From positions 82,533-146,532 of the forward strand of contig CALWSL010000007.1 in the NCBI GenBank assembly GCA_944384205.1: DNA of 64,000 bases, in the 5' to 3' direction. The DNA comes from an uncultured Acetatifactor sp. (lineage in GTDB: Bacteria; Bacillota; Clostridia; Lachnospirales; Lachnospiraceae). Below, piece by piece: positions 15,590 through 24,226 of this stretch (position 1 is its first letter; each line of letters opens with the position of its first letter). Made by a program: the position numbers and the translations under genes. The notes under the pieces were generated by a model that worked only from the letters and a program-made list of their open reading frames with translations, did no database searches and was not told where the DNA came from.

Positions 15590-17059
15590 TTGAAAGACAT
15601 ATTTGACATATCAAAATTTGATTCGTACAAAGAAGATAACCGCCGGGAGGTCAAGAAAGCGAATGGCGGTTTGCCTGTGTCTCTATGGGACACTTATTCT
15701 GCATTTGCTAATTGCTACGGTGGAGTTATTATTCTTGGAGTAGCAGAGAACAAGGATGGTTCATGGCACACTACTGGATTAAAAGTGGCAGATAAAAGCA
15801 AGCTTATAAAGCAGTTTTGGGATATTATCAATAATCGAAAAAAAGTAAATATCAACATCTTAAAAGATAATGATGTAGAGACATATGAGGTTCAAGGAGA
15901 CCTTATTATTGTTATATATGTTCCTATGGCAAAACGTGAGGAAAAGCCGGTATATATAAATGATGATTTGTTCGGTGGAACATATCGTAGAAATCATGAG
16001 GGTGATTATAAATGCACACGACTGCAAGTTAAGACAATGCTTAGGGATCAGGCAGAAGAAACAACTGATATGACAGTGCTGGATGATGCGTTAATTTCAG
16101 ATTTGAATCAGGATTCTGTTCGAGGTTATCGCAATAGCCACAAATCTTTAAAGCCTGGGCACCCTTTTGAAAGATTAGATGATGGGCAGTATTTGAGAGC
16201 GATTGGTGCTGCTGGGGTATCCAGAGAAGATAAAAAGCTTCATCCAACGGCGGCAGGAATGTTAATGTTTGGTAATGAGTATGATATTATTAAATATTTT
16301 CCAGAGTATTTCTTAGACTACAGAGAGAATCCGAATCCGGTTATTCGTTGGACAGATAGAATTCAATCATCATCAGGCGAATGGTCAGGAAATGTATTTG
16401 ATTTTTATTTTCGTGTATATAATAAGCTTATACAAGACGTTAAGGTTCCATTTAAAATGGAGAATGGTAGACGAGTGGATGACACACCAGTACACAGGGC
16501 ATTAAGAGAGGCACTTGCAAATTGCATAATTAATGCAGATTTTTATGGTAAATATGGCATTATAATAAAGAAAGAGAACAAGAAAATAACAATAGCAAAT
16601 CCGGGCTATATACGTCTTGGAAAGGAACAAATGCGTAGAGGTGGTTTATCTGATCCAAGAAATAAATTGCTTATGAAGATGTTCAATATGATAGATATAG
16701 GTGAGCATGCGGGAAGCGGGGTCCCTAATATTTATAATACATGGGAAGATGAAGGTTGGGAAGAACCTGTAATTATAGAAGAATTTGATCCAGATAGAAC
16801 TACTCTGATTTTATCATTTGAAAAAAAGAATTCAGATATGGACGATACAGAGATTTTGGCTGATGATATAGCTAAAAGTAATGCGATTCTTGAATATTGT
16901 AAAACGGAGAGAACTAGAAAGGAAATTGCAGAGCATCTCGGATATAAGACAGTAAAGAGTGCTAAGAAGTATATTGATGCACTTGTGGAAAATGGCTTGC
17001 TAGGAATGACTGTGCCAGATAAGCCGAGTAGTCCTCTTCAAAAATATTATTCAAAATAA
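15590..17059 (+). CDS. Schlafen/AlbA_2-domain ATP-binding protein
   Basis: A 489-residue protein starting at a TTG with GAGGAGG seven bases upstream. Residues 1-125 are an AlbA_2 (Schlafen AAA_4) domain: NRREVKKANGGLPVSLWDTY, then FANCYGGVIILGVAE and a strand IIVIYVPMAKREEKPVYI. Residues about 290-400 hold a GHKL ATPase-like part with REALANCIINADF and an HAGSGVPNI box. The C-terminal 60 residues look like a winged helix (ARSNAIL-like start, then RKEIAEHLGYKTVKSAKKYI). Such proteins act in transcription control or phage defence. Base composition and its setting between gene scars suggest horizontal gain. Confidence 0.85.
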   Translation: MKDIFDISKFDSYKEDNRREVKKANGGLPVSLWDTYSAFANCYGGVIILGVAENKDGSWHTTGLKVADKSKLIKQFWDIINNRKKVNINILKDNDVETYEVQGDLIIVIYVPMAKREEKPVYINDDLFGGTYRRNHEGDYKCTRLQVKTMLRDQAEETTDMTVLDDALISDLNQDSVRGYRNSHKSLKPGHPFERLDDGQYLRAIGAAGVSREDKKLHPTAAGMLMFGNEYDIIKYFPEYFLDYRENPNPVIRWTDRIQSSSGEWSGNVFDFYFRVYNKLIQDVKVPFKMENGRRVDDTPVHRALREALANCIINADFYGKYGIIIKKENKKITIANPGYIRLGKEQMRRGGLSDPRNKLLMKMFNMIDIGEHAGSGVPNIYNTWEDEGWEEPVIIEEFDPDRTTLILSFEKKNSDMDDTEILADDIAKSNAILEYCKTERTRKEIAEHLGYKTVKSAKKYIDALVENGLLGMTVPDKPSSPLQKYYSK

Positions 17060-17061
17060 AA

Positions 17062-17129
17062 GCTTAGGTAATCAGCTTGGGTAAAAGCTTAGGTAAATTA
17101 CCTAGGCTACTTAGGTAAATACCTAAGCT
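17062..17129. repeat. Nested AGCTTAGGTAA repeats and palindromes
   Basis: Right after the Schlafen-type gene the unit AGCTTAGGTA occurs at 17061, 17086 and as an inverted copy TACCTAAGCT at 17120-17129, with AGGTAAATTACCT at 17091-17103 inside. Several hairpins are possible. In one frame it reads as Leu-Gly-Lys repeats, so it may be an old extension of the coding region. Confidence 0.55.
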
Positions 17130-17212
17130 GTGAATAACTGAAAGAGGAAATGTGCTGATATATTTAAAGAAACCAAGCGAAGAATAATAGCATCGGGGAA
17201 GGAAAAATAACC

Positions 17213-17393
17213 ATGGAGATATCTAAAAGCGATTGGAAGTTATTTCGAGAAAAACTGCCGGAATGGCAGGAAAGCTATATGGGACACTGTGTACCTTATA
17301 AGACTCAAAGTTATTACATATGATGACTTGGCAGATTTTAGTGATGAATTGAAACAGGAAGTGCAAAGAATACAGGAAATGCATAGAGGATAA
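17213..17393 (+). pseudogene. Decayed small protein gene (DWKLFR-type hypothetical)
   Basis: The ATG at 17213 opens MEISKSDWKLFREKLPEWQE and stops after about 36 codons. A second frame directly after it reads VITYDDLADFSDELKQEVQ and ends at 17393. I recognise these as the two ends of a small hypothetical protein that is common in Lachnospiraceae, here joined by a deletion with frameshift. No function is known to me. Confidence 0.55.
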
Positions 17394-17400
17394 TAGTGGC

Positions 17401-17417
17401 ACTACCCATTAGTACCA
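17401..17417. repeat. Right copy of the imperfect 17-bp repeat
   Basis: ACTACCCATTAGTACCA pairs with the copy at 15223-15239 (14 of 17 matches). Between here and 17662 there is no gene; only an imperfect inverted repeat (CTCTCAC near 17520 with GTGCGAGAG near 17560) stands out. Confidence 0.35.
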
Positions 17418-17662
17418 GAAAAATCGTGGTTGTATAAATCGCATATTCACAGTATAATTTTCATAGGTGGACATGCAAGCCAATTGAATATTATTCTTCG
17501 AGTAGTAAATAGACCGCTCTCACTTAATGAACAAATTTACTTCGGGAGTATAATGAGTGCGAGAGAGATTGTAGAATACGGTTTCTCTTGTTTTTGTTTT
17601 GAATGCTGATTGAGAATGACAGACGAGGAATATAATGATACACTTTACATGAGGTGAGTAAA

Positions 17663-18640
17663 GTGAAAAAAGAAATAAAAGAGATTATTGATAGTAATTT
17701 TAGAGGAAATGTATATATTGTTCAAGATAATGAAGTTATCTGTGAAAATGTGACAGGTTTTGCGGATTTGGCAAATGAGATTCCTAATTCATTGGATACT
17801 AAATTTGCCAGTGCGTCGGCAGGTAAAGTTTTTGTTGCGGTAGGAATATTGCAGTTAATTGAGCAAGGAAAAATAAAATTAGAGGATACTTTGGGAATAC
17901 TGCTTGATATTGATTTGCATATCGTTGACGCTGGTGTAACTGTAGAACAATTATTGAATCATACTTCAGGGGTTCCGGATTATTTTGACGAAACTGTTAT
18001 GGACGAATATGAAGAATTGTGGGTGAATTATTCTAATTATAAAATTAGGCACAATAGCGATTTACTACCGTTATTTATAGACAAACCCATGATGTATCCG
18101 AAGGGTGAAAAGTTTCAATATAACAATACGGGTTATGTATTGCTTGCCATGATAATAGAAAAGATAACCGGAATCTATTTTGACCAATATCTGAAAGCAA
18201 ATATTTTTGATGTATGTGATATGAAGTCAACGGGCTATTACGAATTAGACAGGCTACCGGCAAAATGTGCAAATAATTACATTTATTGTACAGAAACAAA
18301 CGATTTTCGTACCAATATATTTTCAGTTGATGTAAAGGGTACCGGTGCAGGCGGAGCATTTATCACGGTGAAGGATATCATTAATTTCTGGAGAGGTTTG
18401 TTAGCAGGGAAGTTAATTTCAAAGGAATTAGTTGCAAAGATGTTCAGCAAACAAAGCGGAGACGGGACTGACGCTGAAGAAGGTTACTACGGCTACGGCG
18501 TATGGATTATTGATAATCCAAATGGTAAGGATTATGTATATTTTCAAGGTTGTGATCCGGGAGTAAGTTTTATATCTGAATATAATCCCAATAATAATAT
18601 TATTTCTGTTTTGGTAAGTAACTATGGAGATAATGTTTGA
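17663..18640 (+). CDS. Beta-lactamase family serine hydrolase
   Basis: A 325-residue class C beta-lactamase/PBP4*-like hydrolase. The SxxK catalytic pair is in the segment ASAGKVFVAVGILQLIEQGK (Ser-Ala-Gly-Lys). The second motif is the Tyr-Asn-Asn in FQYNNTGYVLL. TVEQLLNHTSGVPDYF is a family landmark. The third motif, normally HTG or KTG, seems replaced by a FQGCDPGVSF segment, so true lactamase activity is doubtful; esterase or peptidase roles are common. No signal peptide is seen, so it is cytoplasmic. The GTG at 17663 has GAGGTG six bases upstream. Confidence 0.87.
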   Translation: MKKEIKEIIDSNFRGNVYIVQDNEVICENVTGFADLANEIPNSLDTKFASASAGKVFVAVGILQLIEQGKIKLEDTLGILLDIDLHIVDAGVTVEQLLNHTSGVPDYFDETVMDEYEELWVNYSNYKIRHNSDLLPLFIDKPMMYPKGEKFQYNNTGYVLLAMIIEKITGIYFDQYLKANIFDVCDMKSTGYYELDRLPAKCANNYIYCTETNDFRTNIFSVDVKGTGAGGAFITVKDIINFWRGLLAGKLISKELVAKMFSKQSGDGTDAEEGYYGYGVWIIDNPNGKDYVYFQGCDPGVSFISEYNPNNNIISVLVSNYGDNV

Positions 18641-18651
18641 AAGGAAATGAG

Positions 18652-18711
18652 AAAAGTCAGGGAAAATCTTTATAAATGTTAAGCTGCCAATGCCCTATTT
18701 GCCTGACTTTT
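18652..18711. terminator. Bidirectional terminator between convergent genes
   Basis: AAAAGTCAGG (18652-18661) pairs perfectly with CCTGACTTTT (18702-18711); the loop is 40 bases. It serves the serine hydrolase and the AraC gene that converge here. Confidence 0.6.
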
Positions 18712-18763
18712 GAAGAAACGGAACCTTATGCAAAATCATTAGACCAAAATCTTTTATAAAAAA

Positions 18764-19654
18764 TCAGTCATGGCGCTGCGAATGGCGGTACTCGCTGGGC
18801 GTGCATCCAAAGGTATCAAAAAATATTTTGGAAAAATAGCTCAAATGATTAAAACCGCAGGAAAAAGCAATCTCCGTGATACTGCTTTTCGTATCGGTTA
18901 AAAGATTGCAGCTTACTTTCAGGCGGTAAGCGTTCAAAAAATCAATCGGAGACTGCTGTAAATAATGTTTAAAAATACTACAGCATTTACTGCGGCAGAC
19001 GTGACCCGCAGCGGCGATGTCTGCCAGAGTTATTTTTTCGGCATAATGCCGGGAAATATAAGACACCATATCTTTCTGGGAAGTCAAATCCGTGTGCACT
19101 GCGCCCGAATCCTTTACGGGAAGCGCTTCAATGTGTAGAAGAAGTCTGCTCCAAAAAATATGGATGATTCCGACAGCTTCCATCTCATAGGCATAACCGG
19201 CTTTATTTTTCAGATTCATCATATTGTCCAAAAGCCCGGCGATTTCGCGTCCGAATGCTGTCAAACCGTCAAAGTAAACATATTCCAAATCTTCATTTTC
19301 CAGAATTGGAGTTACATAGCTTTGCAAAAGTTCTTTGTTATTGGCAAAAAGCGCAGGGTGAAACAGGATACAGATAAAGTCGCAGTCCTGTCCCTGCTCC
19401 GAATAGCCATAGTGCATCTGTCTTGCGTTTATCAGAATACTGTCGTTTTCGCCCAGCAGAATCCTTTTTCCGTTAATGTAATAATTCATTTTTCCGCGCA
19501 GAATGCGAATCAGCTCAATATCGTCATGCCAATGGCAAAGCGCCTGCATGTTGGGATAATAGGACAATTTACCGTTGCGGATATAAAGCGGCACACCGGC
19601 GCGTTCATAGTGGACTACCTCTGAGTTATCCTGCATTACTTCTACATTTCCCAT
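18764..19654 (-). CDS. AraC family regulator with N-terminal cupin sensor
   Basis: A 296-residue regulator. The N-terminal half is a cupin-type sensor (ALCHWHDDIELIRILRGKMN, with GENDSILINARQMHYGY). The C-terminal 100 residues carry two helix-turn-helices (TLADIAAAGHVCRSKCCSIFKHY and ITEIAFSCGFNHLSYFSKIFF). I prefer the ATG at 19654 because GGAG lies six bases upstream; an in-frame ATG at 19666 has poor spacing. It is divergent from a MATE-family exporter gene, so it probably controls that gene and itself. Confidence 0.9.
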   Translation of the reverse strand: MGNVEVMQDNSEVVHYERAGVPLYIRNGKLSYYPNMQALCHWHDDIELIRILRGKMNYYINGKRILLGENDSILINARQMHYGYSEQGQDCDFICILFHPALFANNKELLQSYVTPILENEDLEYVYFDGLTAFGREIAGLLDNMMNLKNKAGYAYEMEAVGIIHIFWSRLLLHIEALPVKDSGAVHTDLTSQKDMVSYISRHYAEKITLADIAAAGHVCRSKCCSIFKHYLQQSPIDFLNAYRLKVSCNLLTDTKSSITEIAFSCGFNHLSYFSKIFFDTFGCTPSEYRHSQRHD

Positions 19655-19705
19655 TTCTTTCTCCATCCTGAAATACGATTTTTACAATTTTTAGCGAAAA
19701 TATTG

Positions 19706-19722
19706 TTAGAAAACGTTTCTAA
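19706..19722. promoter_or_regulatory. Dyad TTAGAAA-ACG-TTTCTAA between AraC and MATE genes
   Basis: Two perfect 7-bp arms around a 3-bp centre lie in the divergent promoter region. The form is closer to LacI/CcpA-like operators than to AraC direct repeats. Which protein binds is not known. Confidence 0.4.
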
Positions 19723-19771
19723 TATGTACTATTATTATACCGTAAACAGTACAGAAAAGGGAAGAGCGATA

Positions 19772-21028
19772 ATGTTGGGAATGCTGAATCAGGATTCGCT
19801 GTCAGCAATATCCCTGGCGACGCAGGTGCAGTTTGTACTCAACCTTTTCTATGCGGCGTTGACCATAGGAGCTACGGTGCTGGCAGCGCAGTATTGGGGG
19901 AAAAAGGATACGGATGCGGTGGAACGGGTGCTTGCAATTGCCTTAAAAGCATCCATGCTGGTATCAATCCTTTTCTTTTTGGCAGCGTTTTGTGTGCCGG
20001 GACTTCTGATGCGAATTTTTACCAATGAAGCCATTCTGATAGAGAAGGGAATCCCTTATCTTCGGATTGTGAGCTGGTCCTATTTGTTTATGGGGATTTC
20101 GCAGATTTATCTCTGTATTATGAAAAACAGCGGCAGAACGGCTAAAAGTACCCTGTACGGTTCGGTTGCTTTGGGACTTAATATTGTATTGAACAGCGTG
20201 TTTATCTTTGGGTTGTTTGGTTTTCCAAAGCTGGAAATCGAAGGCGCTGCTGCGGCAACGGTGATTTCCAGGCTGGCAGAACTGGCATTGGTGATTTGGG
20301 AGAACCGGAAACGGGATGTTGTGCGCATTCGCCTTGGGCTGTTGCTTCAGGGAGGAGGCTATCTCAAAAAGGATTTTGTGAAATATACATCTCCCGTATT
20401 GGCAAACGAGCTGGTGTGGGGCTGTGGAATCACTATGGTCTCAGTGATTATGGGGCATTTGGGAAACGATGCGGTTGCCGCCAATTCCATAGCAAATATT
20501 GTGAAAAATATCATATCCTGTGTGTGTCTGGGAATCGGAGCGGGAAGCAGTATCATCATCGGTAACGAGCTTGGAAAAGGCAATCTGGAACAGGCAAAAG
20601 AGTACGGCGGTAAGCTGTGCAGGACAGCAGTGGCAACAGGAGTGGTCTCAGGACTTTTCTTACTCTTATGCAGTCCGTTGATACAAAGGTTTTCGGGAAA
20701 TCTCACAAAACAGGCGCAGGATTATCTGCAAATGATGTTGTATATCTGTTCTTACTATCTGATAGGTAAAGCCATTAATGCTACAGTGGTCGGTGGAATC
20801 TTTTGTGCGGGAGGAGATACCAGATTTGGTTTCCTTTGCGATGCAGTGACTATGTGGGCGGTTATCATACCAATCGGACTGATAGCGGCATTTGTGCTGG
20901 ATTTGCCTGTTTTGTTGGTGTACTTCCTGTTGAATCTGGATGAGTTTATAAAACTGCCGGCGGTTTATTGCCATTATAAAAAGTATAAATGGGTAAAAAA
21001 CCTGACTGTATCAAACGATATAGAATAA
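19772..21028 (+). CDS. MATE family efflux transporter, apparently short at the N-terminus
   Basis: A polytopic protein of about 418 residues. The segment MLGMLNQDSLSAISLATQVQ is followed by a long hydrophobic stretch and YWGKKDTDAVERVL, as in MATE exporters. Later repeats (VLNSVFIFGLFG, the second half starting near KKDFVKYTSPVLANEL) complete the two-fold fold. Family members normally have about 40 more residues of helix 1 before this point; here the upstream codons (from 19703) do not encode that helix. Either the gene is 5'-truncated or it uses the ATG at 19772 (weak GGGAAGAG site). It is divergent from an AraC regulator. Confidence 0.8.
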   Translation: MLGMLNQDSLSAISLATQVQFVLNLFYAALTIGATVLAAQYWGKKDTDAVERVLAIALKASMLVSILFFLAAFCVPGLLMRIFTNEAILIEKGIPYLRIVSWSYLFMGISQIYLCIMKNSGRTAKSTLYGSVALGLNIVLNSVFIFGLFGFPKLEIEGAAAATVISRLAELALVIWENRKRDVVRIRLGLLLQGGGYLKKDFVKYTSPVLANELVWGCGITMVSVIMGHLGNDAVAANSIANIVKNIISCVCLGIGAGSSIIIGNELGKGNLEQAKEYGGKLCRTAVATGVVSGLFLLLCSPLIQRFSGNLTKQAQDYLQMMLYICSYYLIGKAINATVVGGIFCAGGDTRFGFLCDAVTMWAVIIPIGLIAAFVLDLPVLLVYFLLNLDEFIKLPAVYCHYKKYKWVKNLTVSNDIE

Positions 21029-21080
21029 AAAAGCTGTATTCACAAAATTTATAAGAAAATAAGAAAAGAGGAACAAAATT

Positions 21081-21701
21081 ATGACAATGAGAGAACGCAT
21101 TCACTCAGGTAAATTATTTACGGATTACTGCGAGGGACTTCCTGAGGAGAGGACGGAAGCAAAAAGAAGGATGAAGGCACTGAATGAAACCGGACCGGAT
21201 GACCTGGAGCGGCGCAGGGAACTTCTGGCAGAAATCTTCGGACAGGAGACAAATGCGTGGATTGAACCGCCTTTCTATTTCTGCTATGGAAGAAATATCT
21301 CTATCGGAGAGGGAAGCTACCTGAACTTCAATTGTAATTTTGTGGATGACGGCAAAATCACCATCGGTAAAAAGGTGATGTTTGGACCGGCGGTAACGAT
21401 TGCCACGGTGGGGCATCCCATCCATCCCGATATGAGAGAGTACATGTATACAGATTCCGTAACGATTGAGGATAACTGCTGGATTGGCGGCGGTGTCACC
21501 ATCTGCCCCGGCGTCACTATCGGCAAAAACAGTGTTATTGGCGCGGGCAGCGTGGTTATCCATGATATTCCTGAAAATTCCGTTGCCGTTGGAAATCCCT
21601 GCCGGGTCATCCGTCAAATCAATGAGCAGGATGAAAAATATTATTACAAGGACCGTGTCATTGACAAGGCAGACCTGGAAGAGGAAAGAAAACTAAGATA
21701 A
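21081..21701 (+). CDS. Sugar O-acetyltransferase (maltose acetyltransferase-like)
   Basis: A 206-residue left-handed beta-helix acetyltransferase (Maa/NodL/LacA type). The N-terminal helical part MRERIHSGKLFTDYCEGLPE is the Mac domain. The hexapeptide repeats follow, with the catalytic His in ATVGHPIHPDMR and a coil around WIGGGVTICPGVTIGKNSVI. It transfers acetyl from acetyl-CoA to a sugar hydroxyl. AGAGGA lies upstream of the ATG. The last base of its stop directly adjoins the stop of rarA on the other strand, so the two genes end without any gap. Confidence 0.9.
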   Translation: MTMRERIHSGKLFTDYCEGLPEERTEAKRRMKALNETGPDDLERRRELLAEIFGQETNAWIEPPFYFCYGRNISIGEGSYLNFNCNFVDDGKITIGKKVMFGPAVTIATVGHPIHPDMREYMYTDSVTIEDNCWIGGGVTICPGVTIGKNSVIGAGSVVIHDIPENSVAVGNPCRVIRQINEQDEKYYYKDRVIDKADLEEERKLR

Positions 21702-23024
21702 TTACTCTTCTCCCTGCTTCCATTTTAAAATGTTATCCAGTCTTTCTTTAACTTGTTGTTCGTCTCCCTCTCTGGTGGGGCGGTAATACCGCCGCCCTGC
21801 CAGGGAATCGGGAAGACATTGCATCCGCGACAGCTTTTCTTCCGTATCATGGGCGTAAATATAGCCTTTTCCGTAATCCAATTCCTTCATGAGATTGGTG
21901 GGAGCATTACATATCTGTAAAGGAACCGGTTCTGCAGGAAGCTCCCGCACATCCTTCTTGCATTCTTCACACGCCACATACAGGGCGTTGGACTTGGGCG
22001 CCATGGACAGATATACAACCGTGTGGGTCAGATGCACGTCACATTCCGGCATTCCTAAGAAATGACATGCCTGATAAGCCGCAACTGCCACCTGCAGCGC
22101 GTGGGAGTCTGCCATCCCCACATCCTCGCTGGCAAAGCGCACCAGACGTCTTGCGATATACAAAGGGTCCTCGCCGCCGTCCAGCATACGGCATAGCCAG
22201 TAAACCGCCGCATCGGGGTCACTGTTGCGCATGGATTTGTGCAGGGCGGATATCATGTTGTAGTGTTCATCCCCGCTTTTGTCATATAAAAGGGAACGGC
22301 GGTCCATACATTGTGCCAGCACATCCCTGTCCACGCACAGAACCGCATCCTCATTCATCCGTCCGTTGAACACCACCATTTCCAGCGTATTCAGCGCGGT
22401 TCGTGCATCTCCGTTGGCAAAACGGGCAATCGCCGCCAGATGCTCCTCCTCTATGGAAATCCGCATATTCCCAAGCCCCTTGGGACTGGTCAGCGCATGT
22501 TTCAGCAGCTTCAGTAAATCCTTTTCCTCCAAAGCCTTTAAAATAAACACCTTGCAGCGGGAGAGAAGCGCGGAGTTGATTTCAAAGGAAGGGTTTTCCG
22601 TAGTGGCGCCAATTAAGATAATACTGCCCTTCTCCACATAAGGAAGAAAAGCATCCTGCTGTGCCTTGTTAAAACGATGAATCTCGTCCGTAAACAATAC
22701 CGTGCGGATACCCATGCGGCGGTTGTCCTCCGCCTGAGTCATAACGGCTTTCACTTCCTTGATGCCGCTGGTGACGGCGCTGAACTCCACAAATTCCGCT
22801 TTTGTCTGTCTGGCAATAATACGCGCAAGGGTGGTCTTTCCCACGCCGGGAGGTCCCCAGAAAATCATGGAGGATACCATATCCTTCTCGATTAGCTGGC
22901 GCAGAATTCTTCCTTTGCCAATCAGGTGTTCCTGCCCTACATACTCATCCAGATTGTCCGGGCGAAGGCGGCTCGCTAAAGGCGCCATATGATCACTATG
23001 GTCAAATAAGCTTAATTGTTCCAT
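21702..23024 (-). CDS. rarA: Replication-associated recombination protein A (RarA/MgsA), AAA+ ATPase
   Basis: A 440-residue clamp-loader-like ATPase acting at stalled replication forks. LASRLRPDNLDEYVGQEHL opens the AAA+ domain. Walker A is GPPGVGKTTLAR and Walker B is TVLFTDEIHRFNKAQQD. Sensor 1 lies in GATTENPSFEINSALLSRC. The C-terminal part (MLDGGEDPLYIARRLVRFASEDVGMAD) is the RarA-specific tetramerisation region. The ATG at 23024 has GGAGG upstream; the frame stays open to 23198 but without a site. Chromosomal housekeeping gene. Confidence 0.94.
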   Translation of the reverse strand: MEQLSLFDHSDHMAPLASRLRPDNLDEYVGQEHLIGKGRILRQLIEKDMVSSMIFWGPPGVGKTTLARIIARQTKAEFVEFSAVTSGIKEVKAVMTQAEDNRRMGIRTVLFTDEIHRFNKAQQDAFLPYVEKGSIILIGATTENPSFEINSALLSRCKVFILKALEEKDLLKLLKHALTSPKGLGNMRISIEEEHLAAIARFANGDARTALNTLEMVVFNGRMNEDAVLCVDRDVLAQCMDRRSLLYDKSGDEHYNMISALHKSMRNSDPDAAVYWLCRMLDGGEDPLYIARRLVRFASEDVGMADSHALQVAVAAYQACHFLGMPECDVHLTHTVVYLSMAPKSNALYVACEECKKDVRELPAEPVPLQICNAPTNLMKELDYGKGYIYAHDTEEKLSRMQCLPDSLAGRRYYRPTREGDEQQVKERLDNILKWKQGEE

Positions 23025-23061
23025 AAATCCTCCGTAAAGTTCCTTAGAACATTTGTTCTTT

Positions 23062-24030
23062 TTATTGTAATCCTTTTTCCAGAAACATGCAATTCTTTTT
23101 TGCAAAAGAATGTAAAATCTCCAGACTTTCTTCCCTGGTATAATAATATTGAAGTGCCTGTGCGTTTTTCGCAGGCTTTCCGAAAGACCGACGGACATTC
23201 CGCTTATATTCCTGAAAAGGATATCCGAATTTGCGCAGAAACGCCTTGTTTAGATATTTGGGGTCGGAAAAACCGCTCAGCTCGGAAAGCGCCGCAAGGG
23301 AATAATCGCCATTTTCCGCAAGCTGCAATGCCTGTTCCAACCGTTTGTCATTCAAGTATTCCTGAAAGGTAATACCGAAATTATCCGCAAAAAAATGGGA
23401 CAAATGGGTGGCGGAAATCTGCTCCTGTTCCGCAATATCCTGCAAGCGGATGGGATAGAGATAATTTTCGTCAATGTAGGCAGAAATACGGTTTACCCGG
23501 TCATTTCTCTTTTTGCGCTCCTGATAGGCGTTTTCATTGAGGAATTCATAGCTGGCATTTTCATAAAGCAGCATCAGCATTTCCGTAAACAGATGCAGGC
23601 AGCGCAGTACAAAAAAGTCCTCCCCCTTCACATAATCGAAAGCCAGCTCCGTCACCGTCTGCAAAAAGCGGGCATAATCCGTCGGCGCAAAATAGTCTTT
23701 GATGCGTGGCGAATGAAAATAAGTGTTCCGTAAAAAAGGAAAGTAGTCATTCAGGGTATGGCGGGAAAACTGCAAAATAATAATCTTCAAACCTTTTCCA
23801 CGGGAATCAATTTCGTGCATTTCATGAGGATGAATCAGGATGGCGTCGCCGGGTTTCACCGCAAAGCTGTCATTTTTCATCTGAATATTTCCGCTGCCCT
23901 CCGCGATTAGCAGCAGCTCGAAGTCGCTGTGCATATGGAAATTGCGGTAGGTAATATTAATGACAAAAGCGCCTAGATGCCTGATTTTGGAGTGCTGTAT
24001 CATTTCGTATTCTTCATGTTCTTTTTTCAT
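23062..24030 (-). CDS. AraC family regulator of the xyloside operon
   Basis: A 322-residue regulator. The N-terminal cupin segment includes FHMHSDFELLLIAEGSGNIQ and VKPGDAILIHPHEMHEI. The C-terminus has the AraC pair (IRLQDIAEQEQISATHLSHFF and SLAALSELSGFSDPKYLNKAF). The ATG at 24030 has GGAGA six bases upstream; the open frame further up has no site. It is divergent from xylB-yicI-xylA, and two direct repeats overlap the xylB promoter. This makes it the probable xylose or xyloside-responsive activator of that operon. Confidence 0.9.
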   Translation of the reverse strand: MKKEHEEYEMIQHSKIRHLGAFVINITYRNFHMHSDFELLLIAEGSGNIQMKNDSFAVKPGDAILIHPHEMHEIDSRGKGLKIIILQFSRHTLNDYFPFLRNTYFHSPRIKDYFAPTDYARFLQTVTELAFDYVKGEDFFVLRCLHLFTEMLMLLYENASYEFLNENAYQERKKRNDRVNRISAYIDENYLYPIRLQDIAEQEQISATHLSHFFADNFGITFQEYLNDKRLEQALQLAENGDYSLAALSELSGFSDPKYLNKAFLRKFGYPFQEYKRNVRRSFGKPAKNAQALQYYYTREESLEILHSFAKKNCMFLEKGLQ

Positions 24031-24133
24031 GGCAATTCTCCATTCGGAATGTATGCTGTAAATCGGTAACAGTTCACAAAATTCTATGTAAGAATCATAA
24101 TAGGAGTATATTCCCATTTTTCTAAAATCGCAA

Positions 24134-24191
24134 GATTGTCGTGAAATAAAGTTGCGATTGTCATTGAGTAATTTATCCTCATCGATATAAT
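24134..24191 (+). promoter_or_regulatory. xylB promoter with two GATTGTC direct repeats
   Basis: GATTGTC occurs at 24134-24140 and 24156-24162, 22 bp apart, the two-turn spacing AraC proteins prefer. The second copy abuts a -35 TTGAGT (24164-24169), with 16 bases to a -10 TATAAT (24186-24191). An inverted pair AATCGCAA/TTGCGATT (24126-24133, 24152-24159) overlaps the same area. Confidence 0.65.
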
Positions 24192-24226
24192 AAAATATAG
24201 AGGATACAGGAAAGAGGTGGTGCAGC

